Assembly: GCA_963836665.1 (NCBI GenBank)
Contig: CAWIKL010000001.1
Span: 62,001 to 126,000, forward strand
DNA length: 64,000 nucleotides
Direction: 5' to 3'
DNA from: JAICSD01 sp963836665
GTDB lineage: Bacteria; Acidobacteriota; Vicinamibacteria; Vicinamibacterales; 2-12-FULL-66-21
Made by a program: the position numbers and the translations under genes. Positions 18,431-26,822 of this stretch are shown here, piece after piece. The notes beneath the pieces are model-generated. The model was not told the origin of the DNA and made no database searches. It was given only the letters and a program-made list of their open reading frames with translations. Numbering within the stretch: position 1 is the first letter of the stretch; each line of letters begins with the position of its first letter.

Positions 18431-21416
18431 ATGCGCACATTCGTTCGCGGTGTCATCATCTCCGCGCTGGCGGTCGTCTGCACCGCCGGCGCCGCGTTCG
18501 CCCAGGTGCAGACCGGAAGTCTCTCGATCAAGGCCATCGACGATCAAGGCGCGGTGATGCCTGGCGCCACGGTCTCGATCACCAGCCCGGTGTTGCCGCG
18601 CGCTGTCGAAGGGGTCACCGACAGCGGAGGTGTGTTCCAAGTCCCAGGCCTGACGCCCGGCACCTACACCATCAAAGTGACGCTGCAGGGGTTCCAGACG
18701 TTCATTCGCCAGGACCTGGTACTCCAGCAGAGTCAGACAATCACGGTCGACGCACCGATGAAAGTCGGCGCCGTGGCGGAAGCCGTCACCGTCAAAGGTG
18801 AGTCCCCGGTGGTCGACACGCGCACCGTCGGGTCAAAGACCAACATCGACAGCGCGCTGCTCGAGACGACGCCCGGTGGCAAGGACATCTGGAACATCCT
18901 CGAGTACAAGGCACCCGGCGTCGTCGTCGAGTCGCCCGACGTCGGCGGCAATCAGGGAGGCCTGCAGCGCTCGATGAGCGCGCGCGGCACGCCCAATGCC
19001 CAGAACACGCAGCTGCTCAACGGCGTCAACGTCAACGACCCCGCCGCGCAGGGCTTCTCGATGAACTACTACATCCCGAGCGCGTTCGAGAACATTCAAG
19101 TGTCGACCGGTGCGCAGGACATCTCGGTCGGCACCGGCGGCGTCTTCATCAACATGGTGACCAAGAGCGGCACCAACAGCTTCCAGGGCTCGGCGCTGCA
19201 GACCTATCAGGGCAAGCACACGCAGGCGCTCAACATCGACGGCACCCAGCAGGCCGCCGGCCTGCGGCCCGACGCGAACTCCTCGGACCTGATCACCAAC
19301 ACGAACCTGCAGGCCGGAGGACCGATGCTGAAGAACCGCCTCTTCTACTTCGGCTCTTTCAACTACCAGGCCACGCACGTCCGCGTCGCCGGCTTTCCGG
19401 CCATCGTGCCCCCCTACATCAAGACGGAGCTGGGGGATACGAGCCAGCTGGACACCACCGACATCTTGGCCGGCGAAGGCAAGCTGACCTATCAGCCGAC
19501 GGCCGCCGACCGCTTCGAGGGCTACGTCTCCAAGCAGCGCTACGACAAGCCGAATCGCGACTCGTTCGTCAATAACGTGTTTACGACACAGGACTCCAAC
19601 TCCAAGGAGCTGGATACGTTCGTCATCGCGCAGTTGGCCTACAACCGCGTGCTGACCGACCGGATGTTCATCGACAGCAAGGTGAGCTACAACAACACCC
19701 ACTTCCCGCTCTATCAGAAGACCGACCTGCAGTCGCTGCTCGACAACTCGACGTCGACACGATTCCAGAACCGGGCGAGCAGCCAGATCATGTTCCGGCG
19801 CCGCACACAGATCCTGGCCAACTGGCAGTATTACTTGCCGCAGTTCGCGGGCGGCCGGCACGAGTTCAAGGCCGGCTTCGACAACGGCTACACGCCGGAA
19901 GACGTCGACACGACTCGCGTCGATGACGTGAACCTGATTTTCACCAGCCTGCCGGCGCCGGCGCCGGTGTCGGTCCAGATTTTCAACTCGCCGCTGCACC
20001 AGACTCGCGCGGTGACGACCACGGCGTTGTACGGTCAGGACTCGTACACGATCGGGCGCCTGAACCTCGTCGGCGGCCTGCGCTGGGAGCGCGTCGAGGG
20101 ATATCTGCCCGAGCAGACCACGCCCGATAGCGCCTTCTTCCCCGGGGGGCTCGTCTTCAAAGGGGTGACCATCAACGGCGTCGTGCAAGACTTCACCGTG
20201 CAGAAATCGTTCGCTGCGGTGCACCACGATCCGCTCTGGCACAATTTCGGGCCGCGCGCCGCCGCTACCTACGATCTGACCGGCCGCGGCAAGACTGTGC
20301 TGAAGGCTTCGTGGGGACGATACCTCGATCAGATCTCCACCGGGACGCCGCCCAACCCCAACGCCGCGATCAACCAGACCTACGTTTGGAATGATCTCAA
20401 CGGTGACCTGAACTTCCAGCCGGGCAACGCGACGTGGGACGGGCAGAAATACGTCGGCGGCGAGTTCGGCGCGTTAAGCGCCACCAGTAACCTCGCCGTC
20501 GCGACCTTCGATCAGTCGCTGCGGCGGCCCTACCGCAACGAAGCGACCGTCAGCGTGGATCACGAGCTGATGCCGAACTTCCTGCTGAGTGTCTCCTATC
20601 TCTACACGCGCGAGCGCGACATCCAAGGCACGATCGATAATTCGATCGATCTGTGGCCGCAGCAGTACCTCGCTCATTACCGTCACCGACCCCGGGCGTG
20701 ACGGCGTGTTCGGCACGGCCGACGATGCGCCGCTGCAGGTCTACAACCAGAACGCCGGCGTCGTGAGCTCCACCAAGACCATCAACGACGATCGCCTCGC
20801 AGCGCACTATAACGGCGTCGACATCGTCGCCAACAAGCGCTTCAGCAACAAGTGGACGATGCTGGCCGGCTACACCTACTCACACACCACGGTCCAGCTC
20901 ACCAGCCTCGCCAACCCGAACAACGCCTTCGTCAATGCCGAGGGAGAGAGCGCCGGTCGGCGGCACAATTTCAAGGCAAGTGGATCCTACGAGCTGCCGC
21001 ACAACATTCTGTTCGCCGCGAACTATCGCCTGCAGTCGGGGCTCCCGATCACGCGCACGTGGGCTGTGCCGACCTGCAGCGGCAGCGTGACGACCAACTG
21101 CACGCGTCAGTCGCTCACGGTCAACGCCGAACCTCGCGGCAGCGTCGAGCTCCCGTGGCTGCCGACGCTCGATCTGCGCGGCGGCACGTTCTTCCGCCTC
21201 GGCGGCAACCGCCTGGAGCTGAGCCTCGACGTCTACAACGTGACCAACACCAACACTGTCTACGGCGTGCGGACCAACACCGGCCTCGCCAACGTCCGGG
21301 CGGCTGGCGACCCGGCGGCGCCGATCACCCAGATTGCCGCCTTCCTCTCGCCGACGCAGGTCCTGGCGCCGCGGGTGGCCCGGTTCAACATCACCTATAA
21401 TTTCGGCGGCCGCTAG
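18431..21416 (+). pseudogene. Oar-like TonB-dependent receptor with carboxypeptidase-regulatory domain, frameshifted
   Basis: This outer-membrane protein of about 995 residues starts with a signal peptide (MRTFVRGVIISALAVVC, cleavage after AAFA). Residues about 30-110 form a CarboxypepD_reg/Big-like beta sandwich (GSLSIKAIDDQGAVMPGATV). A plug-like region follows (ARGTPNAQNTQLLNGVNVND, GGVFINMVTKSGTNSF), then a beta barrel ending in APRVARFNITYNFGGR with the terminal aromatic-rich strand. The frame changes at about 20668: the first frame ends at 20701, while the second carries LITVTDPGRDGVFGTADDAP to the end. Removing one C of CC at 20668-20669 joins them. Ligand unknown; such receptors import polymers or siderophores, or act as adhesive OMPs. 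Confidence 0.85.
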
Positions 21417-21428
21417 CCCTCCCATCCA

Positions 21429-21470
21429 CACGGTCATGCCCTTCTGTACAATAGAAGGGACATGACCGTG
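21429..21470 (+). promoter_or_regulatory. Long hairpin covering the ribosome site and start codon of the HTH/zinc-ribbon gene
   Basis: The left arm at 21429-21445 (CACGGTCATGCCCTTCT) pairs with 21453-21470 over 17 bp with a single bulged A at 21460; the loop is GTACAAT. The right arm contains the AAGGGA Shine-Dalgarno-like stretch and the ATG at 21462. As RNA it would hide the start; as DNA it is a good palindromic operator for the small HTH protein it precedes. It also lies 12 nt after the TonB-receptor stop and could serve as a terminator, although there is no T tract. Confidence 0.65.
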
Positions 21471-21737
21471 CGTCAGCAGATCGAGGAGATGCTCCGTCAG
21501 CCGCGGACGATGTCATCCATCGCCCACGAACTGAAACTTACCCGCCAGGAGGTCGAGGACCACCTGAAACACGTGCTCAAGACGGCCAAAGCGGCCGACA
21601 AGGACATCCGGGTCGAGCCCGCCCGGTGCCGGAGCTGCGGGTACGTGTTTTCCAAGGACAAGGTGACCGGCGCGAGCAAATGCCCGGAGTGCAAAGGTAC
21701 CCGCCTCTACGAGCCGTTGATCCAGATCCGTTCCTGA
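21462..21737 (+). CDS. Small HTH plus zinc-ribbon transcriptional regulator
   Basis: This 91-residue protein has residues 1-45 forming a winged-helix-like unit (MLRQPRTMSSIAHELKLTRQ, then EDHLKHVLKTAK). Residues 52-82 form a four-Cys zinc ribbon (C56-x2-C59 and C74-x2-C77; CRSCGYVF and SKCPECKG). This is the plan of COG3357-type predicted regulators, better known from archaea. The start is fixed by the ATG within the hairpin at 21429-21470. It precedes the secreted-protein gene by 16 nt, so the two may share a transcript. Target genes are unknown; autoregulation through the hairpin region is an inference. Confidence 0.8.
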   Translation: MTVRQQIEEMLRQPRTMSSIAHELKLTRQEVEDHLKHVLKTAKAADKDIRVEPARCRSCGYVFSKDKVTGASKCPECKGTRLYEPLIQIRS

Positions 21738-21753
21738 GGGTATCTTCTCGCGC

Positions 21754-22653
21754 ATGCTGAATCTGCATCGCGTCATTCTGCCCGTCTGCCTGTTCGTCCT
21801 CCCGGCGGTCCCCGCGTTCGCCCAGAGTGAGTCGGAGCTGAAGGACTTCTTCGAAGGCAAGTCGGTGCACGTCAAGCTCGACATGCCCGCCTCCCAGGAG
21901 GGCATCGACGTCTTTCCCGATGCCCGCCGGCCGATCGACATGAACCAGTACTCCTCGCGCATCAAGTCCTACGGCATCGCCGTGCACAACGGTGAGTCGG
22001 TGATGATCACGCGCGTGCGGGTCAAGGACAAGCTGATTGAGTTCCAGCTCGGCGGCGGCGGCTACGGAACCTTCGGTGACGACACAAACGGTAGCGTCTC
22101 CGTGCCCTCGGCGCCCAAGACGCAGCGCGAGAAGGACCTCGAGAAGGAGGTCAAGTCCGAAACCGATCCGGCAAGAAAGAAGCGGCTCCAGCGCGAGCTC
22201 GACGACATGAAGTCGGCGCGCGAGCGCGAGGACGCGCGCAACCAGTCGCGCGCCGCCGCCGCGTCCGAAGCCAAGAAGGAACGCATCGCCGTCGACCGCT
22301 TGCACGGCGGATCCCGCTTCAACATCCGCTACCAGGAGGGAGTGCCGCCGGGGCTCGACGCCGGCGGCGTCATGCGCGCGCTCGATCAATACGTCGAGTT
22401 TCCGTTCGCCGCCGGCCCGTCCTCGCGGCCTGCCGCCCGCAACGACGCGCCTCCCCCCACGCCCGCGGCCGACCTTCGCAAGGGGATGCTGCGTGAGGAC
22501 GTCGATGCGGCCCTCGGCAAACCGGACAAGACGAGCGAGGCCGTCGAAGGCAAGCTGCACGTCACGCTCGCGATGTACACGCGCGGCGGCCAGATGGTGA
22601 CGACGCAGTTTGTCGAAGGGGTACTGATCAGGTACTCGATTTCATCGAGGTGA
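21754..22653 (+). CDS. Secreted protein of unknown function with central coiled coil
   Basis: This 299-residue protein has a clear signal peptide (MLNLHRVILPVCLFVLPAVP, cut after AFA). The mature part starts with a compact domain (DFFEGKSVHVKLDMPASQEG, YSSRIKSYGIAVHNGESVMI). A charged helical stretch (about 115-175, TQREKDLEKEVKSETDPARK and following) looks like a coiled coil. The C-terminal domain has LRKGMLREDVDAALGKPDK, which resembles the SmpA/BamE-type LRxGMxxxeVxxllGxP motif, and ends VEGVLIRYSISSR. No family was recognised for the full length. It probably acts in the periplasm. Confidence 0.7.
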   Translation: MLNLHRVILPVCLFVLPAVPAFAQSESELKDFFEGKSVHVKLDMPASQEGIDVFPDARRPIDMNQYSSRIKSYGIAVHNGESVMITRVRVKDKLIEFQLGGGGYGTFGDDTNGSVSVPSAPKTQREKDLEKEVKSETDPARKKRLQRELDDMKSAREREDARNQSRAAAASEAKKERIAVDRLHGGSRFNIRYQEGVPPGLDAGGVMRALDQYVEFPFAAGPSSRPAARNDAPPPTPAADLRKGMLREDVDAALGKPDKTSEAVEGKLHVTLAMYTRGGQMVTTQFVEGVLIRYSISSR

Positions 22654-22680
22654 CGGACATGGGGGCCATCCCCATGTCCG
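22654..22680. terminator. Perfect 11-bp hairpin between convergent genes
   Basis: CGGACATGGGG at 22654-22664 pairs with 22670-22680 around the 5-nt loop GCCAT. It begins directly after the stop of the secreted-protein gene and lies 18 nt beyond the aquaporin stop, so it could end transcription from both sides. No T-run follows on either strand, so it would be an unusual intrinsic terminator. Confidence 0.6.
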
Positions 22681-22698
22681 CCTCGCGGCGATCGCGAT

Positions 22699-23424
22699 CT
22701 ATCGGGCTCCCTTGTCGAGCCATTCTTCGCGGACCGGCGGCTCCGCGGGAGTGACAAGCAGGAACGAGTAGACGGCCGCTGCCAGCAAGCCGCCAGCGAT
22801 CGGCGCCAGCCAGTAGAGCCAGTGCCACTCCCAGTGGCCCATCACCAGCGCCGGACCGAACGAGCGTGCGGGGTTCATCGACGCGCCGGTAATCGGGCCG
22901 CCGGCCAGGATGTCGAAGGCGACCGTCAGGCCGATGCCGAACCCGCCGATCTTCACCGTCTTGCCGCGCTCGTCGACCGCGGTGCCGAAGACCGACGTCA
23001 CCAGGAGGAAGGTGAGGACCATCTCCACGCAGAACACGATGCCCGGCGTCGCCCAGGCGGCGGGGAGTGGGATGCCCAGCATCGCCGCGTTGACCGCTTC
23101 CGCGGGAAAGATTTGACGGCAGGTGAGCGCCGCGATGGTTGCGCCGAGCATCTGCGCGACCATGTACAAGAGTCCAAGACCCGGCGTGATCCGCCGCGTC
23201 ACCATCATCGCCGCGGTGACCGCGGGGTTGACGTGCGCGCCGGAAATGCCGCCGAAGTTGTTCACCGCGATCGACAGCGCCAGCCCGTGCGCGAGAGCAA
23301 TCGCCACGAGGCCGCCGCCGGCGTTGATGGGTGGCACCGTGCACAGGATCGCCGCGATGCCCGCGAAGCAGAGATAGAAGGTCCCGAGCGCTTCAGCCGT
23401 CAGGACCCGTAGAGTGGTCAGCAT
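22699..23424 (-). CDS. NIP-like aquaporin (MIP family channel)
   Basis: This inner-membrane channel has 241 residues from the ATG giving MLTTLRVLTAEALGTF; the upstream extension lacks homology. Six TM helices and two NPA half-helices are present: GAHVNPAV (Asn66) and GASMNPARSFGPA (Asn184, with Arg187 of the selectivity filter). The stretch AGGPITGASMNPARSFGPA is closer to NOD26-like/AqpN channels than to AqpZ or GlpF, and the AqpZ-type His in helix 5 is not seen (VAFDIL). NIP-like bacterial channels can pass uncharged metalloids or small solutes. No ars genes are nearby, so the substrate stays open. Confidence 0.88.
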   Translation of the reverse strand: MLTTLRVLTAEALGTFYLCFAGIAAILCTVPPINAGGGLVAIALAHGLALSIAVNNFGGISGAHVNPAVTAAMMVTRRITPGLGLLYMVAQMLGATIAALTCRQIFPAEAVNAAMLGIPLPAAWATPGIVFCVEMVLTFLLVTSVFGTAVDERGKTVKIGGFGIGLTVAFDILAGGPITGASMNPARSFGPALVMGHWEWHWLYWLAPIAGGLLAAAVYSFLLVTPAEPPVREEWLDKGAR

Positions 23425-23515
23425 GGCGGGTATGATACGCCTATGACGGACGAGTTTTCGGGCGTCGTTCGCCTCATGACGCGCTCGAACGCGGCCCGAC
23501 TGGGAGAAACTGTCG

Positions 23516-24742
23516 ATGCGGCTGACTGTATGTGCTATCGGGCTCTGTGCGTTCTTACAGGGACAAGCTCCTCCTGCGGCGCCGGCTCCAGACGATCCGA
23601 TCAAGACGCTCGTCGGACGGCTCGATCTCGAGAAGTACAAGGCGACGATTAAGGGGCTGACGCAGTTCGGTGATCGGCGTCAGGGGACGGCGCGCAATCG
23701 CGCCGCGCTCGATTGGATCGAGGCGCAGCTCAAGGGCTATGGCTGTGCGCCCGAGCGCATCACCTACACCTATACGCCGCGGACGCCGGCGGCGCGCGGC
23801 GCGCAGCCCGCCGGCGGCCAGGGCGGCGCGGCCGGCCGCGGGCGCGGTAACGCCGATCCAACGCAGGGGCAGGGTGGCAGCCGCATCCGCGGCACTCGCC
23901 ATCCGACCGGCGTGAACAACGATCCGTTGAAGCAGCCCGACGAGAAGATCCGTCAGCTCGACTCGGAGCCGACGCCCGAGGGGCCGGGTGAACGCCAGGA
24001 CGTCTTCTGTACGAAGGTCGGCAGTACGCACCCCGAGGAGATGTACATCATCGGTGCGCACATGGACGGCATCGGCTGGGGCGAGGCCGCCAACGACGAT
24101 GGCTCGGGCACGGCGCTCGTGATGGAACTGGCGCGCGTCTTCAGCAGTCCTGACGTCAAGACCGACCGCTCGATCCGCTTCGCGCTGTGGAACAACGAGG
24201 AGACCGGCACCGAAGGCGCCGGCGCCTACGTGCAGCAGCGGCAGGCGCTGCAGGGGAAGGAAGACCCGGCCGGATCGGGGAAGTATCCTGAGCCGAAGTG
24301 GCTCGGCATGATCCAGCACGACATGATGCTCTTCGATCACGGCATGCCGCTCGCCGACGGGACGCTGCCCAAGGAGCAACGTCCCGAGGCTGACGTCAAC
24401 ATCGAATTCCAGAAGACGTCGAAGATGGCCGCCCAGGCGCAGGTGCTGGCGTGGGCGCTCCAGGCCGCCAACGAGAAGTACGCGACCGATTATCCGGCTG
24501 CGGTCGGCCCGCACATGACCAATACCGACTCACGCAACTTCGAGGACGTCATCGCCGCCGTGAGCCTGCGCGAGAACGAGCGCGGTGCGCAGATCGGCGG
24601 CGGCTGGGATCCGCAGTGGCACCAGCCGACCGATCTCTACACGACGTATTCAGACAAGGACTTCCGCCTCGGGCTGAATGCCGCACAGACGACGCTCGGC
24701 GGGGTGGCGCAGCTCGTGGGAACGTCGCTGGTGGCGCGCTAA
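23516..24742 (+). CDS. Secreted M28-family zinc aminopeptidase-like protein
   Basis: This 408-residue protein has an N-terminal signal (MRLTVCAIGLCAFLQ). The M28 zinc site is visible: His in YIIGAHMDG, bridging Asp in NDDGSGTALVMELAR and the catalytic/metal Glu pair in ALWNNEETGTEGA. The C-terminal His-bearing regions are PHMTNTDSRNF and WHQPTDLYTTYSDKDF. A Gly/Ala-rich insert (about residues 98-135, GGQGGAAGRGRG) is unusual and probably an exposed loop. The predicted role is peptide degradation outside the cytoplasm. It is alone in its transcript and convergent with the UBP zinc-finger gene. Confidence 0.88.
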   Translation: MRLTVCAIGLCAFLQGQAPPAAPAPDDPIKTLVGRLDLEKYKATIKGLTQFGDRRQGTARNRAALDWIEAQLKGYGCAPERITYTYTPRTPAARGAQPAGGQGGAAGRGRGNADPTQGQGGSRIRGTRHPTGVNNDPLKQPDEKIRQLDSEPTPEGPGERQDVFCTKVGSTHPEEMYIIGAHMDGIGWGEAANDDGSGTALVMELARVFSSPDVKTDRSIRFALWNNEETGTEGAGAYVQQRQALQGKEDPAGSGKYPEPKWLGMIQHDMMLFDHGMPLADGTLPKEQRPEADVNIEFQKTSKMAAQAQVLAWALQAANEKYATDYPAAVGPHMTNTDSRNFEDVIAAVSLRENERGAQIGGGWDPQWHQPTDLYTTYSDKDFRLGLNAAQTTLGGVAQLVGTSLVAR

Positions 24743-24749
24743 CAGTTAT

Positions 24750-25019
24750 TCAGTACTCCGCGAAGGCATCGTGCGGATAGCAATATAGCCAGCGCTCACC
24801 GGGCTCGGCCGAGGCAATCACCGGGTGATGCGTCGCATGCGCGTGCTTGCTGGCGTGGCGGTTCGGAGAGTTGTCGCAGCAGCGGGTGCCGCCGCACGTC
24901 TGGCAGGTCCGCAGGTGCACCCACGACGAACCGATCTTGACGCACTCCTCGCATTCGTAGGCCTTGGCTGGCGTGACGCTATCGATCGCATCGATGTGCG
25001 TGCAGGCTCCGCTCTTCAT
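24750..25019 (-). CDS. UBP-type zinc-finger protein
   Basis: This 89-residue protein starts at the ATG giving MKSGACTHIDAIDSVTP; that ATG overlaps the upstream stop as ATGA at 25016-25019, which decides the start. The Cys/His pattern C-x-H, YECEECVKIG, LRTCQTCGGTRCCDNSP, RHASKHAHATHHPVI and the final WLYCYPHD follow the ZnF-UBP fold. Bacterial stand-alone copies are common and of unknown role; ubiquitin binding is not implied. It is translationally coupled to the DUF5996 gene. Confidence 0.85.
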   Translation of the reverse strand: MKSGACTHIDAIDSVTPAKAYECEECVKIGSSWVHLRTCQTCGGTRCCDNSPNRHASKHAHATHHPVIASAEPGERWLYCYPHDAFAEY

Positions 25020-25948
25020 CGTCTCCACTCCTTTACGGCCGGCCACTCGGCCTCGGGGCGCTCGAGCGCCTCGCGGTCCCAGCGTGCCAGCGCGGCGCCG
25101 GCGTCGTAGGTCGTGCGCAGGAACGCGTAGAGCGCGGCTTCGGGCTCGGAAGCCGTGCGAACTGCCTCGTAGGGCAGGATGAACTCGGAAAAGTCCTTAC
25201 TATAGAACGCCGCCGGCGGTGCGACCTGCGCGGCCTTGAACCCCTCGGGCTCGGGGGCGGCGTAGGCGTAGAACGCGGGCTCGTCGATCGGACCGCCGCC
25301 GGGCCACCAGCCGTGGCTGATCACTTCGTGCGAGTACGCCTCGCGCGTGATCGAGTCGGCGCCGGGACGCGCCGGTGCGCGCCGTCCCGAGAAGCGCGTC
25401 ACCGCCAGATCGAAGCTGCCCCAGAAGAAGTGGACCGGGCTGCACTTGCCGGTGAACTCGGCGCGGAAGGATTCGAGCACCGGCTTGATCGCCAGCACGA
25501 CATCCCAGAAGCGCCGCACCGCGTCGGCGTCGTAGTCGCGATGTGTCGTGTCGCGCTCGAAGCGGATCGGCTCGACGACCTCCACCGGCATCGTCCAGAT
25601 GCGGACGTCGATGCCGAGTTCGGCGAGCGCCCCCATCACGCCGGCGTAGAAGTCGGCGACGGTCTGCGGTGCGAGCGGTACGGTGCGCCGCTCGCCGTCG
25701 GCCACGGCGACGACCAGCTCATGCGCGATGAAGTCGAAAAGCAGCGTGAACGTGCGCGCCTCGCATATGAGCGTTGGCGTCTGCAGCCCGCGCGGCGTGA
25801 CCTGGAGCGCGATGTTCCAGAAGTGGTTCACCCGCGGCGTCAGTGCCAGCGAGATTTTGCCGGCGATCTGCGTCCACATGTGCAGCGTGTCGCGCGTGTT
25901 GCGCCAGCCGTCAAGCGGCAGCGCGGGCCAAGTGGGGACGTTGTGCAT
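25016..25948 (-). CDS. DUF5996 family protein
   Basis: This 310-residue protein from the ATG at 25948 (a TTG 6 nt further up is also in frame) has no signal peptide. Family-type stretches are WPALPLDGWRNTRDTLHMW, VNHFWNIALQVTPRGLQTPT, SPVHFFWGSFDLAVTRFSGR, HEVISHGWWPGGGPIDEPAF and FILPYEAV. It is rich in Trp, Phe and His. Members are widespread in soil bacteria with no known activity. It is the first gene of a two-gene unit with the UBP zinc finger. Confidence 0.85.
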   Translation of the reverse strand: MHNVPTWPALPLDGWRNTRDTLHMWTQIAGKISLALTPRVNHFWNIALQVTPRGLQTPTLICEARTFTLLFDFIAHELVVAVADGERRTVPLAPQTVADFYAGVMGALAELGIDVRIWTMPVEVVEPIRFERDTTHRDYDADAVRRFWDVVLAIKPVLESFRAEFTGKCSPVHFFWGSFDLAVTRFSGRRAPARPGADSITREAYSHEVISHGWWPGGGPIDEPAFYAYAAPEPEGFKAAQVAPPAAFYSKDFSEFILPYEAVRTASEPEAALYAFLRTTYDAGAALARWDREALERPEAEWPAVKEWRR

Positions 25949-25999
25949 GGTCAAGCCTGTTTAGCATGATTTCATGCTTTGGTGGCGTTAAGCTGTGCC

Positions 26000-26791
26000 A
26001 TGGTTCGACGAGATTTCCTGTCGCTGTGGCCAATGCTGCCGGCGTTCGCCGCCGGCCAGAGCGGTTCCGCCGGCGCCGATCCGGGGCCGGTGCTCTACGA
26101 ATGGCGCCAGTACTCGATGCACACCGGCACCGAGTCGCGGCGCCTCGACGACTACCTGCAGGGCGCGTTGATCCCCGCGCTCAACCGCCTGGGTCACGCG
26201 CCGGTCGGGGTCTTCCAGGTGACCTTCGGCCTGCCGACGCCGACCGTATTCGTGCTGACGCCGTTTGCGTCGGCCGACGCGCTGGTCGCGCGTGAGGCGA
26301 GGCTCGACGCCGACGAGGCGTTTCAGAAAGCGGCGGCGCCGTATCTCGAGGCCACCGCCAGCGATCCCGTCTACGTGCGGCAGGAAGTGTCACTCCTGTC
26401 GCCGTTCCCCCAGTTTCCCCGGATCGTCGTGCCGGCCGCGACCGCGGCGAAGGGGCCGCGCATTTTCGAACTGCGCACCTACGAGAGCCCCAGCGAGCGC
26501 GCCCACCGCGCAAAAGTAAAGATGTTTGCCGAGATGGGGGAGATCGACATCTTCAAACGTGTCGGCCTGAGCCCGGTGTTCTTCTCGCGGACGCTGGCCG
26601 GCGCGCGCATGCCGAGCCTCGTTTACATGCTGACGCACGAGAACCTGGCGGCGCGCGACAAGAACTGGAGCGGCTTCAGCGGCGATCCGGAGTGGCGCAA
26701 GCTGGCGCAGACCCCGGGATTCACCGATCCCGAGATCGTCTCGAACATCACCACGATCCTGCTCAGGCCGGCGGCGTACTCCCAGATCTGA
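26000..26791 (+). CDS. NIPSNAP family protein with signal-like N-terminus
   Basis: This protein has 263 residues from the ATG giving MVRRDFLSLWPMLPAFAAG, which looks like a short twin-arginine export signal (RRDFLSL). Two ferredoxin-like NIPSNAP/Dabb repeats follow: VLYEWRQYSMHTGTESRRLD (about 30-135) and RIFELRTYESPSERAHRAKV (about 155-260). The family is known from stress-related and planctomycete/acidobacterial secreted proteins, without a settled activity. It is followed on the same strand by DUF1800 after 31 nt. Confidence 0.85.
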   Translation: MVRRDFLSLWPMLPAFAAGQSGSAGADPGPVLYEWRQYSMHTGTESRRLDDYLQGALIPALNRLGHAPVGVFQVTFGLPTPTVFVLTPFASADALVAREARLDADEAFQKAAAPYLEATASDPVYVRQEVSLLSPFPQFPRIVVPAATAAKGPRIFELRTYESPSERAHRAKVKMFAEMGEIDIFKRVGLSPVFFSRTLAGARMPSLVYMLTHENLAARDKNWSGFSGDPEWRKLAQTPGFTDPEIVSNITTILLRPAAYSQI

Positions 26792-26822
26792 AGGGGTGTT
26801 ATCATCACGCCCGGGACACGCC

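Noticed and set aside
20660..20690. Programmed ribosomal frameshift in the TonB receptor
   Set aside because: No slippery sequence or downstream structure is evident, and the same extra-C context breaks unrelated genes, which favours a sequence error.
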